Notes under the pieces: generated by a model
What the model was told of the DNA's origin: nothing
The model's input: only the letters and a program-made list of their open reading frames with translations
The model's database searches: none
Source: Acidovorax sp. RAC01
GTDB taxonomy: Bacteria; Pseudomonadota; Gammaproteobacteria; Burkholderiales; Burkholderiaceae_C
NCBI RefSeq assembly: GCF_001714725.1
Contig: NZ_CP016447.1
Span: 3,467,501 to 3,531,500 of the forward strand
Length of the DNA stretch: 64,000 nucleotides
Reading direction: 5' to 3'
Shown here: piece after piece, positions 1 to 7,662 of the stretch
Layout: each line of letters opens with the position of its first letter
Numbering within the stretch: position 1 is the stretch's first letter
Made by a program: the position numbers and the translations under genes

Positions 1-4
1 GCGT

Positions 5-1003
5 TCATGGCGCGATGTCCCCGGTTCGTTCGTCATCAGTGCCGTGCTGGCGCGCGGGCGTGCCAGGCTGGCGGGCGCCAATGTGCTCTGCGCCGCGCAG
101 CGCGGCCAGCTGCATCTGGCGCTCGCGTTCGGCCAGCGCGCGCTCCTGCTCGGGTGTCCGGGTGCCGTGGCAATAGGGGCAACTCACGCCCGCCACATAG
201 TGGGGCGATTGCAGCTCGGCATCGCCCAGCGGCATGCGGCACGAACGGCACAGCTGGTGGTGGCCGGGGGCCAGGCCGTGGCCCACCGACACGCGCTCGT
301 CGAACACGAAGCAGTCGCCGTGCCACAGGCTGTCTTCCTCGGGCACCGTTTCCAGGTATTTGAGGATGCCGCCCTCCAGGTGGAACACCTCGTCAAAGCC
401 CTGCGACCGGAGCAGTGCGGTGGATTTCTCGCAGCGGATGCCGCCGGTGCAGAACATGGCCACGCGCGGCTTGTGGGCCAGCAGGCCGCCGGGCTGGCTC
501 TCACGCGCCACCCACGCCGGGAACTCGGCAAACGCGCGCGTGTGCGGGTTCACGGCGCGCTCGAAGGTGCCGATACCCACCTCGTAGTCATTGCGGGTGT
601 CCACCACCACCACAGCAGGGTCGGCGATCAGGGCATTCCAGTCTTCGGGCTTGACGTAGGTACCGGCGTTGCGTGCGGGGTTCAGGCCCGGCACGCCCAG
701 CGTGACGATTTCGCGCTTGAGGCGCACCCGCATCCGGTAGAACGGCATGCGCGTGGCATAGGCCTCCTTGTGCTGCAGGCGGGCAAACCGCATATCGCCA
801 TGCAGCCATGCCAGCACAGCACGCACACCGGGTTCCTCACCGGCGATGGTGCCGTTGATGCCCTCCGGTGCCAGCAACAGCATGCCCCGGACACCCTGGG
901 CGTCGCACAGATCCTGCAGCGGCGAGCGCAGCTGCGCGCAGTCGGGCAGGTCCACAAACTGGTAGAGCGCAACCGTGAGAAATCGGGGTGTGACAGGGTC
1001 CAC
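5..1003 (-). CDS. trhO: tRNA uridine(34) hydroxylase, rhodanese-like (TrhO/YceA)
   Basis: Cytosolic enzyme that makes 5-hydroxyuridine at tRNA position 34 with oxygen (known for the family). The N-terminal half reads LTVALYQFVDLPD and then an acylphosphatase-like fold with the EGINGTIAG segment. The C-terminal half is a rhodanese domain with the active-site loop FCTGGIRCEKSTA, whose first Cys is the catalytic candidate. A Cys-rich tail (CRSCRMP, CPYCHG) looks like a small zinc knuckle, as in some family members. The frame is open upstream to a GTG at 1069, but the first conserved residues follow a GTG at 1003, so I chose the shorter start; neither has a strong ribosome site. The stop lies at the window edge, so the gene is complete and its downstream neighbours are outside the window. 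Confidence 0.88.
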   Translation of the reverse strand: MDPVTPRFLTVALYQFVDLPDCAQLRSPLQDLCDAQGVRGMLLLAPEGINGTIAGEEPGVRAVLAWLHGDMRFARLQHKEAYATRMPFYRMRVRLKREIVTLGVPGLNPARNAGTYVKPEDWNALIADPAVVVVDTRNDYEVGIGTFERAVNPHTRAFAEFPAWVARESQPGGLLAHKPRVAMFCTGGIRCEKSTALLRSQGFDEVFHLEGGILKYLETVPEEDSLWHGDCFVFDERVSVGHGLAPGHHQLCRSCRMPLGDAELQSPHYVAGVSCPYCHGTRTPEQERALAERERQMQLAALRGAEHIGARQPGTPARQHGTDDERTGDIAP

Positions 1004-1128
1004 AGGCGGGGCTTCGCAGGGGCAAAAACGCCCGATGATACCGGCCGCTATTCGATGGGATGCAGGCACGACAACGGTGCCGCAGGGGTGATGGACGGGC
1101 CATCTTCGGTGGCTCTTTTCTGGTGACT

Positions 1129-1332
1129 TGCAACTAGCGCCTCATCGCCACCATCAAGATTCCGGAAGCATCGCCCAAGCGGCGCCACCTGAAAAACGTG
1201 CCTTAAGACGCTGGCGGGCCACCACGAGCACACTGGCTGGCTGCGGCCTGAAGCGCGACCCGATGTCGGTGCAGGCGCGCATCGTGGGCATCACCGACAT
1301 CTTCGAAGCGCTGACCGCCGCCAACCGCACGA
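1129..1332 (+). pseudogene. decayed fragment of an HD-GYP phosphodiesterase
   Basis: No intact gene is present. Translated in shifting frames, this stretch contains the end of an HD-GYP domain. First comes RRHLKNVP, then a stop where family members read EYAG, then GHHEHTGW in another frame, then GLKRDPMSVQARIVGITDIF and EALTAANR in the original frame. Intact relatives read roughly VPEYAGGHHE, then GYPRGL, MSVQARI and DIFEALTA. At least one stop and two frame changes separate the pieces, and similarity ends at about 1332. I read it as the relic of a cyclic di-GMP phosphodiesterase, left between trhO and the transporter module. Confidence 0.6.
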
Positions 1333-1380
1333 GGCCGCAGCTGCACGCGGCGTCAAGTGCCGTCATTTTGTGAATGCCCC

Positions 1381-1422
1381 ATAAAAAATGTCCGACCCAG
1401 CAGGATGCCGAATCGGACATTT
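1381..1422 (-). terminator. Rho-independent terminator of the porin gene
   Basis: Read on the minus strand, arms AAATGTCCGA and TCGGACATTT form a perfect 10-bp stem around a 17-nt loop, and a run of T follows directly. It lies about 90 nt past the porin stop codon. The orientation of the T run fits the porin transcript, not the relic on the plus strand. Confidence 0.8.
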
Positions 1423-1510
1423 CGGTATTCGCGAAGCCCTGCTTCTACTTTCCGATAACTTGGAGTAATAAAAAATCCCGTTTAAATTGCCTGTTCGTCA
1501 GCTCCCTTCT

Positions 1511-2686
1511 TTAAAAAGAATAACGCAGACCTGCGCCGATAGCGGTCAGTTTTGCTCCGTTGCCGATGCCCCCCAGGCCGCCCGCATCGTAGTCATAGCG
1601 TGCCCTGTTCCCGTTTCGCAGTACCGAGACAAAAGTATCGAAGACCAATTCTTTGCTGATTGCGTAGTTGTACGCAAGCACGATTTGGCGCATGCCGGTA
1701 TTAGCCCCATTCAAGGCCGTGCCATTGGCTAGGCTGCCAGAAATGTTTCCGGCTGATCCGAAGCCACCATAAACCGCGTGTTTGCCAAAGTTGTGTTTCG
1801 CACCGACGACCCAACCCGACTTTGAAAGTGAACGGCGCGCCGTACCGGTGGCTGTATCGTCGGAATATTCCTGTCGGTCAAAGGTAATCGCGACGATAGT
1901 GCTGGTAGGCAGCGTGTATCGTGCGCCTACGCGGAACACCTTGTCGCTCGTCTTTGATCCCGCGCCGGCATTCAATGTCTGCTTGTCATTGCGCAGTTCG
2001 TACGCTGCACGCAGATCCAGTGGGCCATTCACATACTGGGCACCCAGGCTGTAGGCACCGTCGCTGATGCGCTGTCCGGTCGCGACGGCCGAATTGCTTT
2101 TTCCTTCGTTGGCGGAGTAATAGCCTCGTACCGAAAATCCGTTCCAACGCACGGATTCAAACCCGATGGCATTGTCGAGCCGGGCATTGAACTGCGGTGA
2201 TACCAGTCCTGCAGCACCGGAAAGGGCCGCCTGGTTGTCTTGCGGTCCTGCGCCAGCAGGGGAAAAGTCAGGCGTTCCGCTGATCCAGCGCGCTGCACCG
2301 GTGAGCCGGCCCAATTTGAGCGTGCCTGCTTCGTCGAAGGAAAGCCCGATGAAAACATCCTTTGCAGTCCCCCACAAGCCTGCTTGCGCCGTGCTCCCAT
2401 CGGCATTCAATCCCGTGACGGCGGAAGCGACACCGGTCAGCCCGTTGCCGATCTTGACAGACCCACGAATCCCCAGATCTGAGCTCACGTTGCTCAGTCG
2501 GGTTCTGGCAGGGCGGTCTGTGAGGGGTGAGGGGGCTCCGGTCGCTGTCACTGAATCTGTGGCGCTGATACTTTCCACTTGTGCGGCAAAGTTGCCGAAT
2601 ATGGAATAGCTCGCCTGTGCATGGGCGCCGATTGACACGGTTCCAAGTAGTGAGCCTATTGCGATAGGAATCAATTTTTTCTTCAC
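1511..2686 (-). CDS. outer-membrane porin, Gram-negative general porin family
   Basis: Trimeric 16-strand beta-barrel porin of the betaproteobacterial type (family knowledge). The start is taken at GTG 2686, preceded by GGAG at 6-nt spacing, which gives VKKKLIPIAIGSLLGTVSIG followed by AHA-QA, a clear signal peptide. The frame is also open to 2707. The mature protein opens with SYSIFGNFAAQVES and ends in RYSF, a terminal aromatic residue as needed for Bam recognition. Many alternating hydrophobic strands and a LDNAIGFESVRWNGFSVRGY segment fit the family. It has its own terminator and diverges from a two-component system that heads a transport operon, so it probably supplies outer-membrane entry for the same solute. 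Confidence 0.85.
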   Translation of the reverse strand: MKKKLIPIAIGSLLGTVSIGAHAQASYSIFGNFAAQVESISATDSVTATGAPSPLTDRPARTRLSNVSSDLGIRGSVKIGNGLTGVASAVTGLNADGSTAQAGLWGTAKDVFIGLSFDEAGTLKLGRLTGAARWISGTPDFSPAGAGPQDNQAALSGAAGLVSPQFNARLDNAIGFESVRWNGFSVRGYYSANEGKSNSAVATGQRISDGAYSLGAQYVNGPLDLRAAYELRNDKQTLNAGAGSKTSDKVFRVGARYTLPTSTIVAITFDRQEYSDDTATGTARRSLSKSGWVVGAKHNFGKHAVYGGFGSAGNISGSLANGTALNGANTGMRQIVLAYNYAISKELVFDTFVSVLRNGNRARYDYDAGGLGGIGNGAKLTAIGAGLRYSF

Positions 2687-3181
2687 ATATTTCTCCGGAG
2701 CATGCATAGTATTTGTCTTGGCAGTGTGTGTTTGACATACTGCTTAAACGCCATCGAGTGCGTAAGTCCGACTCTGTGCTTTCGCAAGATCACCAAATCC
2801 CTCCGTTGAACAACAGGGAGATTTTTCACCGCAGTATTTCGCTTTCCATGCCTAGTGCTTCGGTGGTGTATCTGCGAAAATTCAATCAACCTCCGCTCTC
2901 TGTGTGAATGATGAGCTTTGTGCATTTGTTCGGTCAGCGGAGAAGCACTCACGGATAATGAAAGAACTGTGAAAGTCTCACTCCGGGCTTTTAAAGCTTT
3001 CAATTTTTCAGTAATTATTTCAAGTTGCTTTCAACCGGCATTGGGGGATTGCGCAGTGACAAGACTGCAGTTTTCCGTGACGATTCAACCCATCCAGACA
3101 AGAGGTCGACGCATGCGGCCCGATCTGAGGACGGGGCGCAACCCTCCGAGCTTGTTTCGAACGTCGTTGAGGTGACTGGTC
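2687..3181. other. divergent regulatory region between porin and response regulator
   Basis: This 495-bp stretch has no convincing gene on either strand; the short open frames lack ribosome sites and family resemblance. It is clearly richer in A and T than the right part of the window. It must hold the promoters of both the porin and the two-component operon. I found no confident -35/-10 pair or palindrome to assign as the regulator's operator. Confidence 0.5.
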
Positions 3182-3868
3182 ATGAACGTACTGCTGGTGG
3201 AAGACGATCTGGATCTTTGTGATGCGCTCAGCCGTGTGCTGCTTTCACGTGGTTTTCAGATCGTCTGCTGCTCCACCGGTCTGGAGGGGCTGGCACTGGC
3301 TCGGCGTCGCAGTTTCGATGCGCTCATCCTCGACCTCAGCCTGCCTGGTATTGATGGTCTTGATATCCTGCAGCGATTGCGGGATGGGGACGCCTCCGTT
3401 CCCGTATTGATCGTCACTGCCCGTGGTTCCGTGAGTGACAAGGTGCAGGGTCTGGAGGCGGGTGCCGACGACTACCTCAGCAAACCGTTTGACGTGGAGG
3501 AGCTGGTGGCTCGCGTCAAGGCCTTGATCAGGCGACACCACGGAGACGAGGACTTGCGCTGTGGCAGCTTGTGGCTGGACGCCAAGACAGGAATTTTCTA
3601 TAGCGGAATGCGTCCGCTTGAACTGTCCCCCAGGGAAGCCTCGCTGCTCAAGGCCCTTTTGGAGCGCCAAGGGAAGGCGGTAAGCAAGGAGGCGTTGCGC
3701 GAGTCTGTATTCGGGCCTGATGCGGTGGAGTCCAGCGACGCCGTGGAAGTGCTTGTGCACCGTTTGCGCAAGCGGTTGACGAATGCGACCGTGGAGCTGG
3801 TCACCCTCCGAGGACTGGGCTATCTCCTGATTGACCAAACCTCGATGAGTCAGGAGTCGGGTGCATGA
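3182..3868 (+). CDS. two-component response regulator, OmpR/PhoB type (TctD-like)
   Basis: The receiver domain occupies residues 1-115. The acidic pair is D8/D9, the phospho-acceptor is D51 in LILDLSLPG, the conserved Thr is in VTARG and the Lys is in YLSKPF. A C-terminal winged helix follows (LSPREASLLKALLERQGKAV, then VEVLVHRLRKRL and RGLGYLL), so it is a DNA-binding transcription factor. The ATG of the downstream kinase overlaps the stop (ATGA), which indicates translational coupling. The regulon probably includes the divergent porin and the following ABC genes. The relation to TctD, which controls tricarboxylate uptake, is by overall resemblance only; the ligand here need not be citrate. 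Confidence 0.9.
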   Translation: MNVLLVEDDLDLCDALSRVLLSRGFQIVCCSTGLEGLALARRRSFDALILDLSLPGIDGLDILQRLRDGDASVPVLIVTARGSVSDKVQGLEAGADDYLSKPFDVEELVARVKALIRRHHGDEDLRCGSLWLDAKTGIFYSGMRPLELSPREASLLKALLERQGKAVSKEALRESVFGPDAVESSDAVEVLVHRLRKRLTNATVELVTLRGLGYLLIDQTSMSQESGA

Positions 3869-5361
3869 TCGATACGCGTAAGCTGCACGCGGCGTGGGGA
3901 GCGCGTTCCCTTCATCGGCTTGCGTGGGGTTCCTCTTTGGTGGGGTTTGCCTTGTTGTTCATGGCCGATGGCTGGCACCGCTACGACGACATGGTCGAGG
4001 CGGTCACCAAACGACATGACCTGGCATTGCTGCGCGTGGCTACCGCTATTGCGTCTGTCCAAGCGTCGGGCGGCGTCGTTACGGCGTTTCGTGCGTCGCA
4101 AATCTACGTGGACGAAGTCGGCATGCCGTTGGCGCAGGAGGTGAGTTATCAGGTCACCACGTCCGACGGACATTACGTTTCGGGCAGTCTCGAACTGAAG
4201 CTTCCCGTAGAAATCAGCCGGAAAATTGCGAGCGGAAGCCGCGAGCCCCAGTTGTTTGACGGCTGGTATCGAAATGAGCCGGTTCGCATGGCAGCGGTAG
4301 CGACTTCCTACGGCGAGGGGGATGCAGCCTTTCCGGTGAGGTTGCTTCTGGTCGAGCCGCATCAGAACCGGCAGGAGGCAAAGGGCGACGGCCTGAAAGC
4401 AATCGTGTTCCGCGGAGTCCTCAGCTGGATCGCTTCAACGCTGTTTGTCGGCTGTCTGCTGTGGCTTTCACTCCAGCCGATCTATTCTCTCTGCAGCGAG
4501 CTTGCGCGCCGCAATGACAAGAACTACCAGCCTTTGGATGAAGCGCGTCCGGCAGAGCTTGCTCCCCTGGTACGTTCCCTGAATCAACTCCTGGAAGCCC
4601 AGCGTACCTCTGTGGAGCAGCAACGCCGGTTTCTGGCGGACGCATCCCATCAGCTTCGTACCCCGCTCGCAGTGCTTAGGACCCAAATGCAGGGCATGGC
4701 GACTGGCGAACTAAAGGTTGAAGAAACGCTACCCAAGATGATTCGTACAGTGGATCGGTCGACCAGTTTGGCAACGCAGTTGCTCTCCATGGTCAAGGTC
4801 GAGCAACTGGCCAACGAAGCCCGTTGGGCTCCGGTTTCGCTCAATGGAGTCGCGAGCGAGGTGGCTCTTGAGTTCGCCCCCCTGATCGCCCGTAAGCGTT
4901 TGGAATTCTCTTTAGATGCGATACCGGTCACCCTTCGGTCCGATGCTTGGATGCTGGGCGAAATTATTCGCAACCTCGTCTCCAACGCGATTCATCATTC
5001 GCCCATCGGGTCCTCGATCGGTATCGTCATCCGTAGGCTCAGGCACGAGGTTGAGCTGATCGTGTGGGATGCCGGTGGTGGAGTGAGTGAGGCCGTGCAG
5101 GAGCGTCTGTTCGAGCCATTCATGGCCTCCAAAGGCGGCACCGGTATCGGGCTGGGCCTTGCAATTTGCCGTCAGATTGCGGACGCCATGACAGCGCAGG
5201 TCTACCTGTTCAACCGGCAGGAGCGCGGGGCTGTTGTGGGGTGTGATGCAGTGATCCGCTGGCCTTCGTCCCTCCTGGTCGCGGTACCTGATGTGCAATC
5301 GCAAACAGCGTACCCTCCAGCTTCGTTGCCTGCTCATCTCGCAAAAGGCACTGGCTCATGA
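3865..5361 (+). CDS. sensor histidine kinase (TctE-like)
   Basis: Inner-membrane kinase of 498 residues. TM1 is near residues 20-37 (WGSSLVGFALLFMADGW), a periplasmic sensor region covers about 40-180, and TM2 is near 186-207. The dimerisation segment contains the phospho-accepting H262 in ASHQLRTPLAVL. The ATPase domain has EIIRNLVSNAIHHSP (N box), WDAGGGV (G1) and GTGIGLGLA (G2). The periplasmic part matches the 2CSK_N style of TctE-type sensors. The 4-bp overlaps with the response regulator upstream and the ABC ATPase downstream make it the middle gene of a coupled trio, so the kinase probably senses the solute that the transporter handles. Confidence 0.88.
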   Translation: MIDTRKLHAAWGARSLHRLAWGSSLVGFALLFMADGWHRYDDMVEAVTKRHDLALLRVATAIASVQASGGVVTAFRASQIYVDEVGMPLAQEVSYQVTTSDGHYVSGSLELKLPVEISRKIASGSREPQLFDGWYRNEPVRMAAVATSYGEGDAAFPVRLLLVEPHQNRQEAKGDGLKAIVFRGVLSWIASTLFVGCLLWLSLQPIYSLCSELARRNDKNYQPLDEARPAELAPLVRSLNQLLEAQRTSVEQQRRFLADASHQLRTPLAVLRTQMQGMATGELKVEETLPKMIRTVDRSTSLATQLLSMVKVEQLANEARWAPVSLNGVASEVALEFAPLIARKRLEFSLDAIPVTLRSDAWMLGEIIRNLVSNAIHHSPIGSSIGIVIRRLRHEVELIVWDAGGGVSEAVQERLFEPFMASKGGTGIGLGLAICRQIADAMTAQVYLFNRQERGAVVGCDAVIRWPSSLLVAVPDVQSQTAYPPASLPAHLAKGTGS

Positions 5362-6473
5362 GTGCCACATCCGTTCTCTCGGCCGACCGCGTGCCGCTTG
5401 AATCAATGTCGGCGGCCATTGAGCTGTGTGGCGTGAGCAAGTGGTATTCCATAGGGCAAGCAGCCATCAGGAACGTGTCTCTCCGCATTCCACATGGGTG
5501 CCTGACTTCCTTGATTGGCCCGTCCGGTTGCGGCAAATCAACATTGCTGCGATTGATCGCCGGGCTGGAGCGGCCTGACGAAGGTCGTGTCCGGCTCCAT
5601 GGGCTTGACATCACCGATCAAGACCCTGCGCAGCGAGACGTGGGTCTCGTTCTTCAGGACTATGCGCTGTTTCCGCACTTGAACGTGCTGGAAAACGTGC
5701 GATACGGTCTCGCGTCCACGGCGACGCCACAGCAGTGTGGCAAGGACCGCGCTCACGCAGTATTGAAGCTCGTAGACCTGGAAGGCTATGCGTCCCGATC
5801 AACATCATCATTGTCCGGCGGAGAGCAGCAGCGAGTGGCACTTGCGCGGGCCCTGGCAAGCGAGCCGAGGGTATTGCTCCTGGACGAACCGCTGTCAAGC
5901 GTCGATGCGGGGCTGCGTCGGCAACTGCGGGAGCAGATCTGCGACATACAGAAGGCGTTCGGGCTCACGGTTGTCTATGTCACCCATGACCAGTCCGAGG
6001 CATTGGCGGTAGGTGATCACGTCGTGGTCATGCACGATGGGGAGATTTTGCAGGATGGCACGCCGCGAGACGTGTACCTGACTCCGGCCAGCGAGGTTGT
6101 CGCGGACATCATGGGCGTCGCCACATTCCTTCCCGCAGAGGTCGTAGAGACAGGCGTCGTGGCGCTGTTCGGGTACCGGATCGAGCTGCCTGATGCATGC
6201 GAGGCCGGCGAGCAGGTAACGCTGTTGATCAGGCCGGAAGCCTGGCAGGTCGATCACGCAGGTTCCCCTGGCTTTGCCGGAAAAATCTTGAGCTGCACCT
6301 ACTTTGGTCGGGGGAGCGAATACCTGATCCAGCTCGAGTGGGGTGATGTACTGGCGACGGTCTGGGGCGCACACACACCGTACCAAATTGGATCGCCAGT
6401 CGCTGTTTCCTTGAACAGAGCGAGCGTACGCGTCAGCAGATATCGCGTTCCAGCGGGGCCGGCGCCGCCCTAA
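5358..6473 (+). CDS. ABC transporter ATP-binding protein (AfuC/FbpC/PotA type)
   Basis: 371-residue ATPase with Walker A GPSGCGKST at 54-62, Q loop LVLQDYALFPHLNV, signature LSGGEQQRVALARAL, Walker B VLLLDEPLSSVD and switch VTHDQSEA. The C-terminal third is a TOBE-like regulatory domain. Its ATG overlaps the kinase stop, so it is translated with the two-component system rather than with the permease 1.2 kb further on. It belongs to the family that drives ferric iron, polyamine, thiamine, sugar-phosphate and aminoethylphosphonate importers. A second ATPase of the same type lies at 9891-10949; which one powers the single permease cannot be told from sequence. Confidence 0.88.
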   Translation: MSATSVLSADRVPLESMSAAIELCGVSKWYSIGQAAIRNVSLRIPHGCLTSLIGPSGCGKSTLLRLIAGLERPDEGRVRLHGLDITDQDPAQRDVGLVLQDYALFPHLNVLENVRYGLASTATPQQCGKDRAHAVLKLVDLEGYASRSTSSLSGGEQQRVALARALASEPRVLLLDEPLSSVDAGLRRQLREQICDIQKAFGLTVVYVTHDQSEALAVGDHVVVMHDGEILQDGTPRDVYLTPASEVVADIMGVATFLPAEVVETGVVALFGYRIELPDACEAGEQVTLLIRPEAWQVDHAGSPGFAGKILSCTYFGRGSEYLIQLEWGDVLATVWGAHTPYQIGSPVAVSLNRASVRVSRYRVPAGPAPP

Positions 6474-6558
6474 TTATTCCTTTAACCGGTATTTTAATCA
6501 GCACATATTAATGTGTTGTGGGATAACTTTGCCCAACGTTTTGAATATAGGAGAGAAA

Positions 6559-7581
6559 ATGAAAATGAAGTCTATTTTGATTGCTGCAGCGCTGGGTAGT
6601 CTTTCGGTTGTGACGTTTGCCCAGCAAAAAGAGCTGAATGTGATTTGCTCTGTGCAAGCCCAATGGTGCAATTTGATTCAAACCACTTTTTCCCGTACGA
6701 CCGGTATCACGGTCAACATGACAATGAAGGGGACGGGGGAAGCGCTGGCGCAAATCATGGCAGAGCGTGCAAACCCAAAAACCGACGTTTGGTTTGGCGG
6801 CACGGGCGATCCTCATATGCTCGCTGCGGAGCAGAATCTGACACTGGAATATAAATCAGCCCAACTGTCCCAGCTGCACGGCTGGGCGCAGCGTCAGGCT
6901 GAACAGGCCGGGTACAAAACCGTGGGGGTGTATTTGGGGCCGCTTGGGTTTGGCTACAACACAGAACTGTTGGCGAAGAAAAAACTTCCGATACCAAAAA
7001 CCTGGAGTGATCTGCTCAAGCCCGAATACAAGGGCGAAATCCAGGTTGCTGATCCCCGTGCTAGCGGTACCGCTTACACGATGATTGCCACATTGGTCCA
7101 GATCATGGGTGAGGACAAGGCTTTCGAATACTTGGCTTCCCTCCACAAAAACGTCAGCACCTACCCGCGTTCGGGTACCGGGCCCATCAAAGCGGTCGCC
7201 CGTGGTGAGGCGACTGTTTCGATCAGCTTTATTCATGATGCGCCAGGAGAAAAGGCACAGGGTTTTCCTGTTGAGACGGTTACGCCCACCGATGGAACCG
7301 GCGCCGAAATCGGGTCGATGTCGATCGTGAAAGGGGCACGAAACCTCGAAAGCGCGAAGGCATTTTATGAGTGGGCCCTGACGCCTTCCGGTCAGCAGTT
7401 TGGTGCGGCCGCCAATCAGTTTCAGGTCCCTTCAAACAAGAGTGCAGCGGTGGATCCCCGGATGCCCGACCTGAAAAAAATCAAACTGATCGATTATGAC
7501 TATGCGAAGTTCGGTCAAGCGAATGTGCGCAGACAGCTGATCCTGAATTGGGAGCGAAAGGTATTCAACCAGCCGAAGTGA
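6559..7581 (+). CDS. periplasmic substrate-binding protein, AfuA/FbpA-like
   Basis: 340 residues with a signal peptide (KMKSILIAAALGSLSVVTFA, then QQ). The start is the ATG at 6559 after TAGGAGAG. The mature part is a family 1 type binding protein: ELNVICSVQAQWC, TDVWFGGTGDPHML, LGPLGFGYN, then RSGTGPIKAVARGEA. Ferric-binding relatives use an adjacent Tyr pair; I see no YY anywhere here, so iron is unlikely. AfuA and PgtC relatives bind phosphorylated sugars or phosphoglycerate, and other relatives bind 2-aminoethylphosphonate, so a phosphorylated or phosphonate ligand is my inference. It is the first gene after a short AT-rich gap, with the permease downstream. Confidence 0.82.
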   Translation: MKMKSILIAAALGSLSVVTFAQQKELNVICSVQAQWCNLIQTTFSRTTGITVNMTMKGTGEALAQIMAERANPKTDVWFGGTGDPHMLAAEQNLTLEYKSAQLSQLHGWAQRQAEQAGYKTVGVYLGPLGFGYNTELLAKKKLPIPKTWSDLLKPEYKGEIQVADPRASGTAYTMIATLVQIMGEDKAFEYLASLHKNVSTYPRSGTGPIKAVARGEATVSISFIHDAPGEKAQGFPVETVTPTDGTGAEIGSMSIVKGARNLESAKAFYEWALTPSGQQFGAAANQFQVPSNKSAAVDPRMPDLKKIKLIDYDYAKFGQANVRRQLILNWERKVFNQPK

Positions 7582-7612
7582 CGGCAGGCACGGGCCCAAT
7601 ATCGCTTCCCAT

Positions 7613-7632
7613 GCCCAGATAATTTTCTGGGC
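7613..7632 (+). promoter_or_regulatory. intercistronic hairpin between binding protein and permease
   Basis: Perfect 7-bp stem GCCCAGA/TCTGGGC around TAATTT, placed 32 nt past the binding-protein stop. No T run follows. Such hairpins commonly keep the binding-protein mRNA more abundant than that of the permease; this role is inferred from position. Confidence 0.4.
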
Positions 7633-7662
7633 TCTTACCGATTTCCACCGAGTGCAGTTCAA

